Positions 1-11,223 of a stretch of DNA of 64,000 bases are shown here, in pieces. Numbering within the stretch: the first letter of the stretch is position 1; each line of letters starts with the position of its first letter. The notes beneath the pieces were generated by a model. That model did no database searches. It saw only the letters and a program-made list of their open reading frames with translations, and had not been told where the DNA came from. Both the position numbers and the translations under genes were made by a program. The DNA comes from Apophysomyces variabilis (Eukaryota > Mucoromycota > Mucoromycetes > Mucorales > Mucoraceae), in contig MZZL01000408.1 in the NCBI GenBank assembly GCA_002749535.1, positions 1,417,465 to 1,481,464 on the forward strand, given 5' to 3'.

Positions 1-1428
1 TCCCAGAGAACTTACCCCATCCTGTTGTCCATTCTCGAATGCTTGTGCAATACGTGGATCGTGCCCATAATTAGGCCACAGTGATGCTAAGAAAGTGTAG
101 GCGCCCCGTTTCAAAGCTTCCAAAAACGTAGCGGGCGTCTCCGGATGCGTACCAGCAGAAGCCGCCGGCAATGATGGTGACGATCCCGCTGTATCTGTAC
201 CTGCAGCTATATCTGTAGGTGTAGTTGATGACGGTGAGGATGGTGACGATGATGGCGCGGCTTGTGATGAGTCTCTTTGTACGTTATTTGAAGTGGCATT
301 CGCAGAAAGTGGGCTTGTTGCTGCACTACCAGTAAATGCCGGCCCTGGAGCTGTTGCTAATTTACCGGATTTAGCACATTAGCAATTTTTTTTTGTCTCC
401 ACGATATAGAGAAATAATGATTACCTCTGACCGGCTCGTTTCCAAGACGGCCAAGTTCCTCAAGGGATACTCGCCGTATCACAACACGTAACCTGCCCGT
501 CTGGTATAAAAAGAAAATAAACGCAGCAATATGGAAGAAAACGATGCGATAGATATTGGCTCCTTGGCACATTATAAATAAAATCACGATGAGTTTCATC
601 GCAAGCCATATCGAGGTTGCTCTCTGAACTTCATTGCGAGCTCGATGGACACTAGATGCGGGCGAAGTATTTTGTTGTTGTTGTTGTTGCTGAGGATGAC
701 TTTGTTGTGGAGTTTGTAGGTAATAGGTATTTTGCGCTGTCGGTAAAGGATGGTTTGGTAAGGATGGAAGGTTATACGCCGGTACAAGGACAGGTGCAAG
801 GAAATACTGGCCACTATACATCACACCCAAGTTTAGTGTTCTCTTGCTAAAGTGTTTTCCAGTATGTGTTTTCTTCCTGACTTACTTAATCGCTACCACC
901 TGGTATCCTCCCGGTAACAGAGCTGGATAAGTAGTGGCTGTGAACGATGGCTGAGAAGGATTCGGCATCTGCTGCTGGTCAGGCTGCTGTGATGTCTCTC
1001 GTAATGGCGCTTGCTGTTGCTGCGACAAATTCGTTGTGTTCGTTGCGACAGGAGGGGCGGCTGTACTATTTGTCATCTTTGCCGACGGTTTAACGACCAA
1101 GTGGAATGTAGGCAATGTGCTTAGATCGGCCTGTACAAGAAAAAAAATCCGATAAGCTTTCGACTGCTGTAAAAATATTCAACTATTTTACTTTTTCCAA
1201 AATGTGTTTCATAATTGCTGCATCTTCCAATAACTTTCCACCGTAAATGACCCTTTGGTCGCCCGGTGATGGCCTTTGGGGATGAACTGACTGTATCCGT
1301 TTTTTCAATGCCCGAACGGTGGAATCCGAGGCGATGGTTACTGTGAGTGTTTCATTTAAGGAAGGAGATCGTATCTGCACTGTCAACGTATCGTTCGTAT
1401 AATGTTCGTCTTTCTCCAAAGAGGTCAT
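1..1428 (-). CDS. HERPUD-like ER membrane protein with N-terminal ubiquitin-like domain (3' end outside window)
   Basis: Exons read 1428-1192, 1130-886, 813-425 and 356-16, with GT-AG junctions in phases 0, 2, 1 and 0. The last donor (GTAAGT at 15-10) shows that the gene continues past the window edge. Residues ~5-90 form a ubiquitin-like fold (TVQIRSP near the start, DLSTLPTFHLVV at the end, across intron 1). A Gln/Pro/Ala-rich linker with a CAA/CAG run follows, then two close hydrophobic segments (IWLAMKLIVILFIMC and IVFFHIAAFIFFLYQ), and a C-terminal FLASLWP stretch. This order (Ubl, linker, paired membrane segments) is that of HERP proteins, which work in ER-associated degradation beside the Hrd1 ligase; the role here is inferred from the family. 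Start chosen at the ATG at 1428, which begins just before the Ubl. An upstream in-frame ATG at 1488 would add 20 residues and cannot be excluded. Confidence 0.72.
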
Positions 1429-1499
1429 TGATAAGGAAAATGTCTTTTCTATGCTTCGCAGTACAGCAAGTGGAAAAAAGCACTCCACTCCGGAGAGAG

Positions 1500-2303
1500 T
1501 TAGTGGTGCATTGGTAAGCAGTCACATATGATTCCATCCAATGACTTCCTTACAAGTTCTCCACCAAGCAGCTGTGCTGTCTGGATAAACTGCTTCCCCA
1601 TAGATCTGCTACCCGTCTCCTTGAATAGGATCTAAAATGATGCAGATAGCATAAGACCGTTCTGTAATAGATGATATATTATCGACAGCTGAGATTTGGA
1701 GATGTTCTTAATACAAGACTCCGAGCATGGCTAAAAGAAAACTTCTCAAGGCTTAAATTTCACAACTAATATACTGTAAATGTCACGATGGAGCCGCTCT
1801 TTGTTTAGCAGCTGTTATAGAACACGTATAAACCAACGTTCAACAAAAGACATGTAAAACCGAGATATGAAGTTTAAGGTACAGATTTGCAGAAACCAAG
1901 GCGGTTTTTCTTTTGTTAAGTTTCCCGCATGAACTATTTTCTCCAGGTCAGTAGAGTGAAAGAATCATTTTATCGGGACGAAACTTGGACCTTTCTGATC
2001 AAACACAGCTTCCGGTGGAGGCTAATAGTTTTTCATTGTCTGCACAAGTAAACCCTATCATGGCCTCTACGAGTTTCACCAGGTCTTCTTTTCTCTAAGT
2101 AACTCAACAGGAACCGTCAGCACCTACTCACGTCCTCCGGTTGGTGGATAGGGAAACCAACCAGCTTTTTGTGTTGTTGATTGCCTGGGACATTCATTAT
2201 CCAATCAAGGTTTAGGGTGCACAATATGTAACACATGGTTCTTGGCATAGTGCGGGTAATTTGCCAATTTAAGGATCCATTGAGCAATGTTTATTCTGTG
2301 ACA
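1500..2303 (-). pseudogene. Relic of the C-terminal end of an NRPS-like / aminoadipate-reductase-type NAD(P)-binding reductase
   Basis: Protein-like stretches line up in order on the minus strand but change frame and carry stops. At 2303-2208 the reading contains NIAQWILKLANYP and HIVHPKP, then hits TGA. A +1 shift gives LDWIMNVPGNQQ and IHQPED up to a GTGAGT donor at 2131. An AG at 2095 gives EDLVKLVEAMIGF, ending in a TGA at ~2001. A final stretch to 1500 contains an internal TAG (1634-1632), then SRSMGKQFIQ and GGELVRKSLD. The V(V/L)HP.K..W motif after a hydrophobic helix, and the closing S-rich/LVRKSLD helix, resemble the ends of fungal adenylation-thiolation-reductase proteins. The family call is inferred by eye. 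The upstream domains are absent, so this is a 5'-truncated, frameshifted remnant. Confidence 0.4.
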
Positions 2304-2547
2304 TACAGCCAAAATTTTTTCTGAGCTTAGATTATTTTAGTGTAGAGCTAACAAAGGAAAGCCCACATGGCTTGAGAAGAATGAAAAAAAAAATAGGGCA
2401 GCTTTATACAATAATTATTTTTGGACTCCCCTTATCCTTTTCGTGGTATTTAGGAAAGAGGGGAGATTCGGAAGGGCATAGTTACAATGAGAGGAAAGAG
2501 AATAAGGAAATTACTAAAGTTTACAGGCTAGGGCAAAAGAAAAAAGC

Positions 2548-4013
2548 TTAATGTCTGGTATTAAATAGTGATGGTAAGATAACCGGGTGCGGATCATACA
2601 AGGCGTCTGCTACCACTGTTCGTAAAGAAGGTAATCTTTCGTGCCAAGGATGATGCTTGACGTCAGACAGTGGTGGTGGTGGAGGAGGGAGCCATGATAG
2701 TTGGTTACCAGGCACATGATAGTTTTCTAGTAATGCATCTGGACTTGGAAGGGATTGGTATGCTGTAAAAGGAGGTGACGGAGAATATTTGTGGTCATCA
2801 TGTCGGGCTGTCGTAGGTGGTGACAGCATAAAGGGTGGTGTGTCTGCTCCATGAGAGGACGTTGGTTTGGTTTCCATAGTGGATCGCGGGTGTATACCGG
2901 GCGATGGCGAAGGCGTGTTCAAAGGATGAATCAACTGGGGTAGGGAAGGCGGAGGGGACGGTTCTGATTTCGAAAAGAGTCGGAATCGGTTAGTTTGTGG
3001 TGGCTCGTCCAGAGACCGAGAAATCACGGTTTCCGTCACATTGGGCTTCGTAGTTGACTGCCAACGTCCAAAATGAACTTCATGGGTTGGTGGTGCATAA
3101 GGTGGTACGACAGTTTCTTTTCGTTTTGGAGAACGCTCCAAAGTCGTCGTAACATCGGATTTTCGCTTTCTCCCAGTGGCACTATCCGTGCGTGTTAGTC
3201 GTCAAGATCAAAAATGGATAAGTAAAAAGATACATACGACTGTAAGCGATGTTCTTTACGTATCCGCATCTTGACACCTTGATCTGAAAAGTTTCGTGAA
3301 AGGAAGGTAGCTTCGACCGGACCGGGGAACCGTTTGGGTAAATAAACCGTAAATGGCTGTGATAGGATTGTCTTTCGATTCTCAACCTTGCCCCTGGAAA
3401 CAGAAAAGAATGGTGAGTGAGTGTTGAACATAAAATCATAAGGAGACTGTAGACTTACTCAACGATTTCGAATAAACTAAAATGTAATTTGTATTGACCT
3501 TCCTTTTTGACAGCCATATCACCAAAGACAAAGAAGCCACCATCTGAAAAGAAACATCAAGAGTGTGGTCAGCTGGGTTGTTCAATGTAATACAAGACTT
3601 CAAGCCCATCTTTTATCTTTTTTTTGTCTTTTTTTTCTGTACCTGTGTCATCAATATCTCGTAACCGGTAAAGCGATGAGACGGTGGAACCTGAAAGATA
3701 TTCTTCCGTAGGCAACATCACGTTTTCATTATCTGCTTCAACCAGATTCGCCATCATAAAATAGAACGGGCTTTGAAGACATTTTCTGCGATAATAATAA
3801 AAAAAACAAAGTTTTGAGTTGTCTGGGTACCAATATAATTAGTACTTTTACGTACTTTGTTTCTTCCGCAGAGCAGTTAAGCCAGCGCATTTGTAAGATG
3901 GGAGGAGGTTCTATTGGTCGTCGATCTAAGGAAGGGAGAACAGAAGTTGAATGAGCTATACAAGAAGACAGAGGGATTTCCTTGTCTTTACCTCTTTCAT
4001 TCACGACACTCAT
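2548..4013 (-). CDS. Velvet-domain transcription factor (VosA/VelB type)
   Basis: Five exons (4013-3856, 3785-3643, 3543-3459, 3393-3238, 3181-2548) join in frame to 391 residues. The velvet domain runs from ~30 to ~180. It shows [13 protein letters not shown], then [12 protein letters not shown] across intron 1, GGFFVFGDM and [12 protein letters not shown] in exon 3, and [22 protein letters not shown] and KMRIRKE in exon 4. Velvet proteins bind DNA through an NF-kappaB-like fold and control spore development and secondary metabolism in fungi. The C-terminal ~210 residues are low-complexity and Pro/Ser-rich, with basic clusters (TGRKRKS, SPKRKE) that could be nuclear localisation signals. Start is the first ATG in frame. 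It is divergent from the UPF0047 gene, with a 2.1-kb spacer. Assignment to VosA or VelB within the family is not resolved. Confidence 0.88.
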
Positions 4014-6105
4014 TTTTGCTCGTTGCGGTTGTTGACGAAGAACGAGCTCATAGTTTCTAAATCTGTTGTTTTAGTATGGAACGAGAGATAGAGTAAGAGG
4101 TGGCTAACCGTTCAGATGATATTTCTGCCAGAGAACTGGAGATGAATCGGTAAGTGCAAGTATTCATTGGGGGATGTGGGCGTGTTGAGTGGAAAGAAGA
4201 GAGAGAGTGAGAATGAGAGAAATGAAAAGAAGAGGAAGAGGGTGGAGGGAGAAAGGTGTATAAAAAAGCAATTGACGGAAAAGTGCTTTCCCGTCAGCGT
4301 GTTATAATTCAACCCTTTGGATCGACCTTGTTCCTATGGATACTTTTGGGCAAAATTATTCTTTTTTAGATAGTGGAGTGGCAACAGATATGAACAATTT
4401 TTCTATATCAGGAGAATGCCAAGACTTCTGAATCCTGGGTTTTTTTGTACTTTGGTCTCAAATAAGGAAACCAATCCGCGCTTGACACAGACCTCACGAT
4501 CCCCTCTTCTCCCTAATTTCGCTGCACGTGCCCTCGCCATATAATCAACTCGCTCTTTCGGTACCGACCGACTGCCATAAAATCTCATGGTTACACACAA
4601 ACTGCAATATGGTCGGAGCCATAGTAACCAGAATTACGTGACGCTGTAGTCGTAGCGACATGGAACACGGCTTCTCCGCAGCTATGCAACGTTTCCGCAT
4701 CATGTTATACATAAGCAACCATGCCCCATACTAACCCTGACATTTCGTAGAATGAATCAATCTAAGTGGAATGGTTACAATTGAAAACAACTTCCTGTTG
4801 ACATGGCGAAAAAAAAGGGGTACCTGGACATTCATCAGAAAGCAGTTTAAAACGCTAAAAGTTTCTGTTAGCGGTTTACAACGGAACAAGACAGAATGGG
4901 CACGATAACGTAACATATATCCAAAAACAAAGCCTTCATCTGGATCCACCCTATAGAATGCAGTGGTAATTCAAGCGAATTTAGGACTTCTTTCCTTATT
5001 GTACTCCTTTTCTTGGCCAATCAAGCATATATTTTACTTGCCTTGCTGAAACAGACCATTATTGCCAACTATAGGATGGTAGAATTAGACGCATTCGCTG
5101 AGGAATGAAACTACTCATTATTATGAAAAAAAAAAACTAAACTTTTTAAGCTCAGCAGCTTTCTGTAAACTCATGCGTGTAACGCCTGTCAATCTTACCA
5201 TCCCGCCAAAGCTGGAGAGAGTTTGTTCTATTTAATACAGGTGGTAAAACTATTGAGCTGTAACTAACTGCTCCGAACGGCGTTTCCGACATGCGCAGAG
5301 CCGGAAAGGGTTTCTCTTTGGCCTTTCATTTCATAACCATCTGTCGACCAGATTTTTCCTATCGCCATAGGTTCCTCAGCCTACGTATCGAAAAGATTTA
5401 CCGCTTTATTCCTGAGAGACCGTACCATTCCTTTCTATCTGTTCTCTTTGTCCAAGAACTTGTCTTGTATAGCTCGATGGATCGATAGCTCCACCAATAC
5501 GTATGAAGCAGATAGAGCGCATTGCTGCCTACGCGGGAATTTTAGAAATAACTTGAGCCTATGGGCAAAGGACACAGCAGCAGGTGTGTAACACTTTCAG
5601 ATACGCCAGGCCATCGTATGACGATGGATACAGGCCGAAAGCAAGCAAGATCAATGCATTTTTTTATTCTACCCATTTTAAGCCTTTTTTACGATCCGCA
5701 GATGCTTTCGGGGCAAACAGTATTTCTTAGGTAGGCTACACACGGAAAGCATTTGTTAGGTATGGAGCGTGGGATTTTTGTATGGAACCAGACAACCTAC
5801 GGCCCACTTTCCGTTATCTTCTCCTGATGCTCCACTCGCAATGGATACGGTATATGCAGTTTAAAGAGCGATTAACTACAAACCTCATTACCTTTTCGCA
5901 TGACAGAAATTGTTACGGTATGATTTGATATATTTTTCTTTTTTATTATTATTGTTTTTGTTCATGAAACAAAAGCAAAGCGATAAGCTGAACGATCTGA
6001 CATCAGTCGTCTGATTTGTGTGACCTAGTGTGTGACTACCAGGTCGTTGCAACACTTTGCACGTCGACACTTTTTCTCTGGTTGCTTCTATCCTATTGAT
6101 ATTCC
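4014..6105. other. Divergent intergenic region upstream of velvet and UPF0047 genes
   Basis: This 2.1-kb spacer contains a pyrimidine-rich strip on the minus strand around 4170-4260, typical of a long 5' leader of the velvet gene. One minus-strand ATG ORF of 61 residues (4588-4403) is basic (KERVDYMARARAAKLG) but has no recognisable family. I see no convincing exon chain elsewhere. Confidence 0.5.
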
Positions 6106-6836
6106 ATGTCTTGGTATCAAAAACAAATCCGCTTAAAACCGCGCGCAAGAGGTGTGGGAGAGAGATAGATATTTGTTCCAAGAAGATTGAGTGTCTCATC
6201 TTACGAACATCGTAACAGGATGTCATCTCGTTCACGATGAGATTGTGAGTCAATTACCCGAGTTGAAAAAGTACAAAGTTGGCATGGCCAATATTTTCTG
6301 TGTGTAAAAGCATATGTGCGAAAATTGGAAAATAGCAACTTATGTCGTTGAAACCCCCCCCTTCTCCTCTCCCCCAACGCATTCTCTCCCCTGTAGTGCA
6401 ACATACTTCTGCATCCTTGATGCTCAACGAGAACTGCGATCCGGATGTAAGGACAGATATGGAAATGGGCCTGGATAAGATTTGTCCGGAAACATTTCCT
6501 TACATTCATACAGATGAGGGTCCAGATGACATGGTATGAAAACTACAGTAAGGAGTGGAAGGTTGCTGACGGGGTTGGTTTTAGCCGGGTCACCTAAAAT
6601 CGGGTTTGGTTGGCGTATCCCTTAACATTCCGATTACCAATGGTCGACTCAACACGGGCACTTGGCAAGGGTAAAGTTTTTTTTTCTGTGTAATCCTTTG
6701 TGTACAATTGATTAAGACTTTTATTTTCTTCTCCTTTGTTTCCTCAAATCGTTATAGGATCTATCTTTGCGAACATCGCGTTCATGGTGGGTCTAGAAAA
6801 GTTGTCGTTACTCTTCAAGGAGAAACGACTTCTTAG
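6106..6836 (+). CDS. UPF0047 / YjbQ family protein (thiamine-phosphate-synthase-like fold)
   Basis: Five exons (6106-6151, 6219-6299, 6397-6533, 6585-6670, 6758-6836) join in phases 1, 1, 0 and 2 to a 142-residue protein, the usual length of the family. Conserved blocks appear in order: [11 protein letters not shown] at the N terminus, [80 protein letters not shown]. The QHTSASL, ENxDPDVR and EHR-HGG blocks carry the His/Asp/Glu residues that form the putative metal site in solved homologues. Bacterial YjbQ has weak thiamine phosphate synthase activity, but the physiological role is unsettled. No targeting peptide is evident, so a cytosolic location is likely. Confidence 0.92.
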
Positions 6837-7560
6837 AATATATATAAGTATTTTTTTGAGATGGATCAGCCATCTTAAATGGTGTCACCTTGCTTCATCT
6901 TGCATGTCTTGCTTATTCATGGTGAATAAATAAATTGACATACGGCAAATGATAGAGTTTTGATATTGTGTACTAACACTAAACCTTTTTTTTTTATTTT
7001 CGTTCTGCCATATGTTGGCTCGACGAGGGGTTTTACCAGTGAATTTGCTGTTGCGCACGGACAATTCTCAGCAAAGTAACAAATATTTGGTGTATGACAG
7101 AAGGCAGATTCTCCTTGGAATGCTATTATGACGAATTCTGGTTCACATTATGTCATCGCCTTATTACCAGTCTCAGGAAAAAAAATGAAGAGAGACTCGG
7201 GTTCCTGTGCTTTTAATGAACTTATGCAAAGGATAATGGATGGTACAAGACTAAAAGAATTTATTTGTAACACAAGTCTTAAGCTCTTAAACACTCAACT
7301 TGTCTTGATCCCGTATTGTCCTTTGTGTGGTACTACATAGGATACAAAGCAGAAGAAAGGAAAGCATACTTTCTTTTCCTTGGCGTCATCTATATTTGTT
7401 GATAGTCGCCTGTTCCATCAGCAAGTCCATAACAGTCTCACCTTCCTTTGAAGAAAGCTAGTTTTTTGTTATTTGGTAATTGTAAAATTAAAAACTTATG
7501 TAAAAATTTCGGACGGTGAAAAAGATCAATTAGTGGAAATGTTTGTTACAGGTTTTTTTG
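6837..7560. other. Intergenic spacer between convergent UPF0047 and HPP genes
   Basis: The spacer is AT-rich with several poly-T runs, consistent with the 3' ends of two convergent genes. A 70-codon plus-strand ORF at 7128-7340 has no recognisable features and no splice context. I see nothing else. Confidence 0.5.
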
Positions 7561-8511
7561 CTACAGAGTGTGAAGGGCTGCCAATTTGGCTTGGATCCGT
7601 TCCAAGACGACTTGTTCTTGAGGGTCCAGAAGAAGGTTTGGCGGGTAGGCCAAAGGTCGGTCTGGCAGCAAAATGAGTTTGTTTTCGACTTGACTGGTCT
7701 CCTCATCGTCCGCTAACATTTTCTGACCGGTGACGCCGTTCTCAGCCATGCTTAGTGTATCATGCGATTCAGAAATGGGGATCGCAGGGGTTGGTGTGGT
7801 CGCGGGACGAGGTGTCCACCAGTAAACCGGGTATCGCTTTTCAATGTTGTTCACCAGGACAGCAACCACAAGTTGTAAGGAAATAGAAATAACCACGTGC
7901 GCAATATAAAACCAGCCTTCTTGCACAGAGCTGTCCGAGACGACAGCAATCAGTGCAGTGGCACCGGCAGGAGGGTGGACCACCTTGAGTATCTGACTGA
8001 TGACCAAGGTCAGGGCCATGGCAGTCGCACCAGCCACCCAGCGAACCGCAATTTGCTGGGCCGGAGAGGAAAAGTGGGCGAGTTGTACAAACAGCGTATT
8101 GATGATGACGCCAACAACTGCGCCTACTACATGTCCACAAAAGGCATTTCGAGGTTGAGCCAGTGGCGAATCAATGGCGCCATACAGCAGCACAGCTGAA
8201 GCACCCTAAACAAGCAAGAGTACACAAAAGTTAAAATTCCCATCCGGACGTGTTTTAAACGATAATAGACATACAAAACTTGGTACAATAGCGGATGCGT
8301 CATACTGTAGGAATCCCGGCCCATAGATAAAGACCACCTCAAGGATAGCGATACCAAGCCAAGCGCCAATGAATGACCAGAACCATACGCGCCAGGAAGG
8401 GAGTGGTTTCTTCGGTTTGGCTTGCGGAGACCGGTAACCGAACCACCACGAGAGCCAGGTAGGAAAGGATGCAAGTGAAGGCATTGGGAGAAAGAAAGGT
8501 CTGAAATTCAT
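7561..8511 (-). CDS. HPP-family integral membrane protein
   Basis: Two exons (8511-8275 and 8205-7561, phase 0) give 293 residues. The family signature VVHPPAGATALIAV is present in exon 2. About four to five hydrophobic helices are visible: SWRVWFWSFIGAWLGIAILEV, GHVVGAVVGVIINTLFVQL, VAGATAMALTLVISQ, the HPP helix, and WFYIAHVVISISLQLVVAVLV. GASAVLLYGAIDSPLAQPRN, where intron 1 joins, is also a conserved HPP block. Related plant and cyanobacterial proteins transport nitrite across membranes; the substrate here is unknown. The last ~75 residues are soluble, rich in Pro, Thr and acidic residues, and end in a short amphipathic helix, so probably a cytosolic tail. It is convergent with the UPF0047 gene. 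Confidence 0.9.
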
Positions 8512-9612
8512 GTTTGCAACTCCCTTTTCTGAAATGGAAAATTTTTTGGTCGGCGTTCAACTTAATGACGAAAGCGATACCGTAATCAGAGAGAACTGAA
8601 TAACAAAAGAAAGATCAATTGCCATTGCTTCTTGATCTGATAAGTCAGTATATATATATATGTTGACATCGCGCACATAACGGTGAATGGCTGATTATTA
8701 ATCGACGTAATCGGGGATCAGAACACAAAAGACTTGATCGAACCCCAGATTATGTCTACTATGACTTGATTGGATCATGTATTTGTTTGTTATTTCAAGG
8801 TTCATCCTCCGAAGCAACTGCATCTGATAACCCCTCGCTCATAGCCGAACTAAATTGTACTGCTTATCTGCTCCTATCTTTCCGTTTCTGCACCCTTTCT
8901 ATTTGCTAGGATGCAATGCATAGGATGGAGAAGAAGACAAATGCAAATATGGCTTGAAGAGAAACTGCTCTAGCACCTTTAGCCGACAAAAGACATAAGG
9001 ATTGTCTTGACTTTTGCTCTAGTCCACTGGTACGGAGGAACAGCTTCAACTTTTAGGCGTCGGGCTTATCAGTTTTTTTTCCTCAGCTTTCTAGATCTGC
9101 CATGGAAATTTCTTTTGCGATCTGAGTCATGGCGCCATTTGTGCGGTAAAAATGCCCGATTCATAAACGATTCTATTCTAGAACAAGAGTCTTCCTCGTC
9201 TTATCAGTAACCTAAATGTGCTTTGCTGCTATGACAGGCTAGCTACCACAAAAGAAAAGCCAGGATCAACAAGTTGAAACAAATAACAATCGACACGTCG
9301 ACCAAGTTTTATCAGAGCATACCTCTCCCAACAGCAGCAAGAGAAAATTTACTACCCCAGTCTAGTGCGCTGGTGGAACCGAGACAACGCACCCATAAAT
9401 TATTGTATACTGCGTATATATATATATATATATAAGATGTCGATGTACGAAAGGAGAAAATAAGCCTCGGTAAGCGGTGATTATATTACGAACCCAAATA
9501 TGGTAACAAACATAACAAAGTTTTTTCAAGTTTTGTCTATTGGCATGGGTTTAGTTCATTTTATTTCGATTTAGTACAGGACTGTTGAATTATAGAAACA
9601 ATTCTTCATTGC
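8512..9612. other. Intergenic spacer upstream of HPP gene and downstream of core-1 gene
   Basis: The spacer is AT-rich. A TATATATATATA stretch at ~8650-8661 lies ~140 bases upstream of the HPP start and could be a TATA element. A second TA repeat lies at 9415-9434. I see no credible ORF with splice context. Confidence 0.45.
9415..9434. repeat. (TA)10 dinucleotide microsatellite
   Basis: A perfect TA tract of 20 bases lies in the 3' flank of the complex III core-1 gene. It is likely length-variable between strains. Confidence 0.9.
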
Positions 9613-11223
9613 TTAGAATCTATAAAAGAGGAAACGAAATAGAACACATCGAATTGAGTTTTGCGATGTATATCAAACACAAATATGGCAGTTCTTACCT
9701 GTTATAAGCCATGTTTCCACGGACTCTGGTGTAATCGGTCAAACATTCGATTGGTCCGAGACCGACAACGGCAATTTCTTGATCCCAGATGTACTTCTCA
9801 GCAGCCTTGCGGACATCAGCAAGAGAGATTTTGTTGATAGCAGCTTCCAACTCAGAACCACTCAGACGCTTGCCAGTCAAAAGAGTCTGGCGACCAATGT
9901 CTTGAGCAACAGCGCAGGTTGAGTCGAGGTTCAAGAGCAAGCCTGCCTTGATCTGCTGCTTGGCGCGCTCAACTTCACCTGCAGTGACCGAGGTAGACAG
10001 ACGGTTCCATTCCTTCTGGGTAAAGTGCACAAAGTCGTCAATCTGCTCGCGGTTCTCGGTGGCAAAGTAGATTCCCCATAGACCGGTATCCTTATAGCCC
10101 TTGGTGAACGATGCGAATGAGTTGGCCAAGTGATTGTTGTGCACAATCGACGACAAGCGCGAGGAAAGGTTAGCGGCGGCACCCACATGACGATCCCACG
10201 AGCCAATGATGGCCTGCATAACCAACAAGCTATAGTAGTCCTGGCTAAAGGCAGGAGCACCCTGCACAGCCATGGCAATGTGAGCCTCGGGAAGAACATC
10301 ATCACGAAGGCGGATTTCGGAACCAGTGAAAGCGGTTTGATCCGCCTTGGAGGCAGAGGAAGAAGCAAGGTCAGCAAATCGGGTCTCAGCGAGCTTCACA
10401 AGGGCGTCATGGTCCACATCACCAGCGCCAACGAGCACAATGCGGTTGGCAGCATAGGTCTCCTTTTGGAAAGCGTTCAAGTCGTCTACCGTAATACTCT
10501 CGACAGTCTCCTTAATGCCAGCAACAGGATGACTGAGCGAAGTGCCCTGGAAGGCTGTGGCGTGCAAGTGATCAAAAACGACCTGTTCCGGGTTGCTCTC
10601 CGCCTGCTGTTGTTCTTTCAGCACAGCAGCACGCTCATTGTCGACTGCGGATTGATCAATATTTGTGGTCTGGATAATGTTGGAAAGAATTTCAACGGAT
10701 TGATCGACATTAGATCCCAAAACCTTTGTGGCGAACACAGTCTGGTCCCGAGTAATGCGAGTTCTCAACAATCCACCGACTTTTTCAAGAGCGCCGATCT
10801 GGCCCTATCACAAAGGTTTGATTTCCATTTTCTTTACTATTCTTTATTTCTTTCTAACCTTGGCAGCAACACGTCCAAGGAAGTTGGCGGAGCCATTGAT
10901 CCTTTCCGAACGAGAACCGGCATCGATCCAGACACCAACAGTGGCAGCACCGGCTTGAGGATTTTCTTCAGTGGCGACAGTCAACCCATTCGAGAGAACG
11001 GTAGTGCGGGTAGAGTACGCGTGTTTTGCAGCAGTGGCCAAAGGACGAACGCACTAAATTTGATCATAACGAAACTTTAGTTTCCTCATTTGTTTGCATT
11101 TGAAAGCGCGTATTTTTTTCATTGTTTTTCAGTTGCCAGTGAGAAATGGAAGAATAGAATCGGTACCTGCTTAGTCAAGCCAGTATGGGTTTGAAGGGTA
11201 TGAGAAAGAAGCCGGGATGCCAT
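9613..11223 (-). CDS. QCR1: Ubiquinol-cytochrome c reductase core protein 1 (complex III), non-catalytic M16 homologue
   Basis: Four exons (11223-11167, 11053-10859, 10804-9699, 9619-9613) join in phases 0, 0 and 2 to 454 residues, against 457 for yeast COR1. The N terminus (MASRLLSHTLQ) is a mitochondrial presequence. VLSNGLTVATEENP and GVWIDAGSRSE begin the M16 peptidase fold. The zinc motif HxxEH is replaced by NFLGR at residues 76-80, so peptidase activity is not expected. That separates it from the beta subunit of the processing peptidase. Core-1-like blocks include GSEIRLRDDVLPEAHIAM, YKDTGLWGIYFAT, TAGEVERAKQQ and WDQEIAVVGLG. The tiny last exon supplies a terminal Phe, matching the aromatic C terminus of the family. 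It acts on the matrix side of the bc1 complex in the inner mitochondrial membrane. Confidence 0.93.

Noticed and set aside
357..830. ORF end at 357 as the C terminus of the HERPUD-like protein
   Set aside because: A GTAATC donor at 424 and an acceptor at 357 remove the stop; the downstream frame continues with the conserved FLASLWP region.
10130..11080. 316-codon plus-strand ORF
   Set aside because: Antisense shadow of the core-1 exons; it crosses two of that gene's introns, and the sense strand has clear homology.
9613..11223. Call as mitochondrial processing peptidase beta subunit
   Set aside because: The HxxEH zinc site is absent and the blocks match core-1 better.
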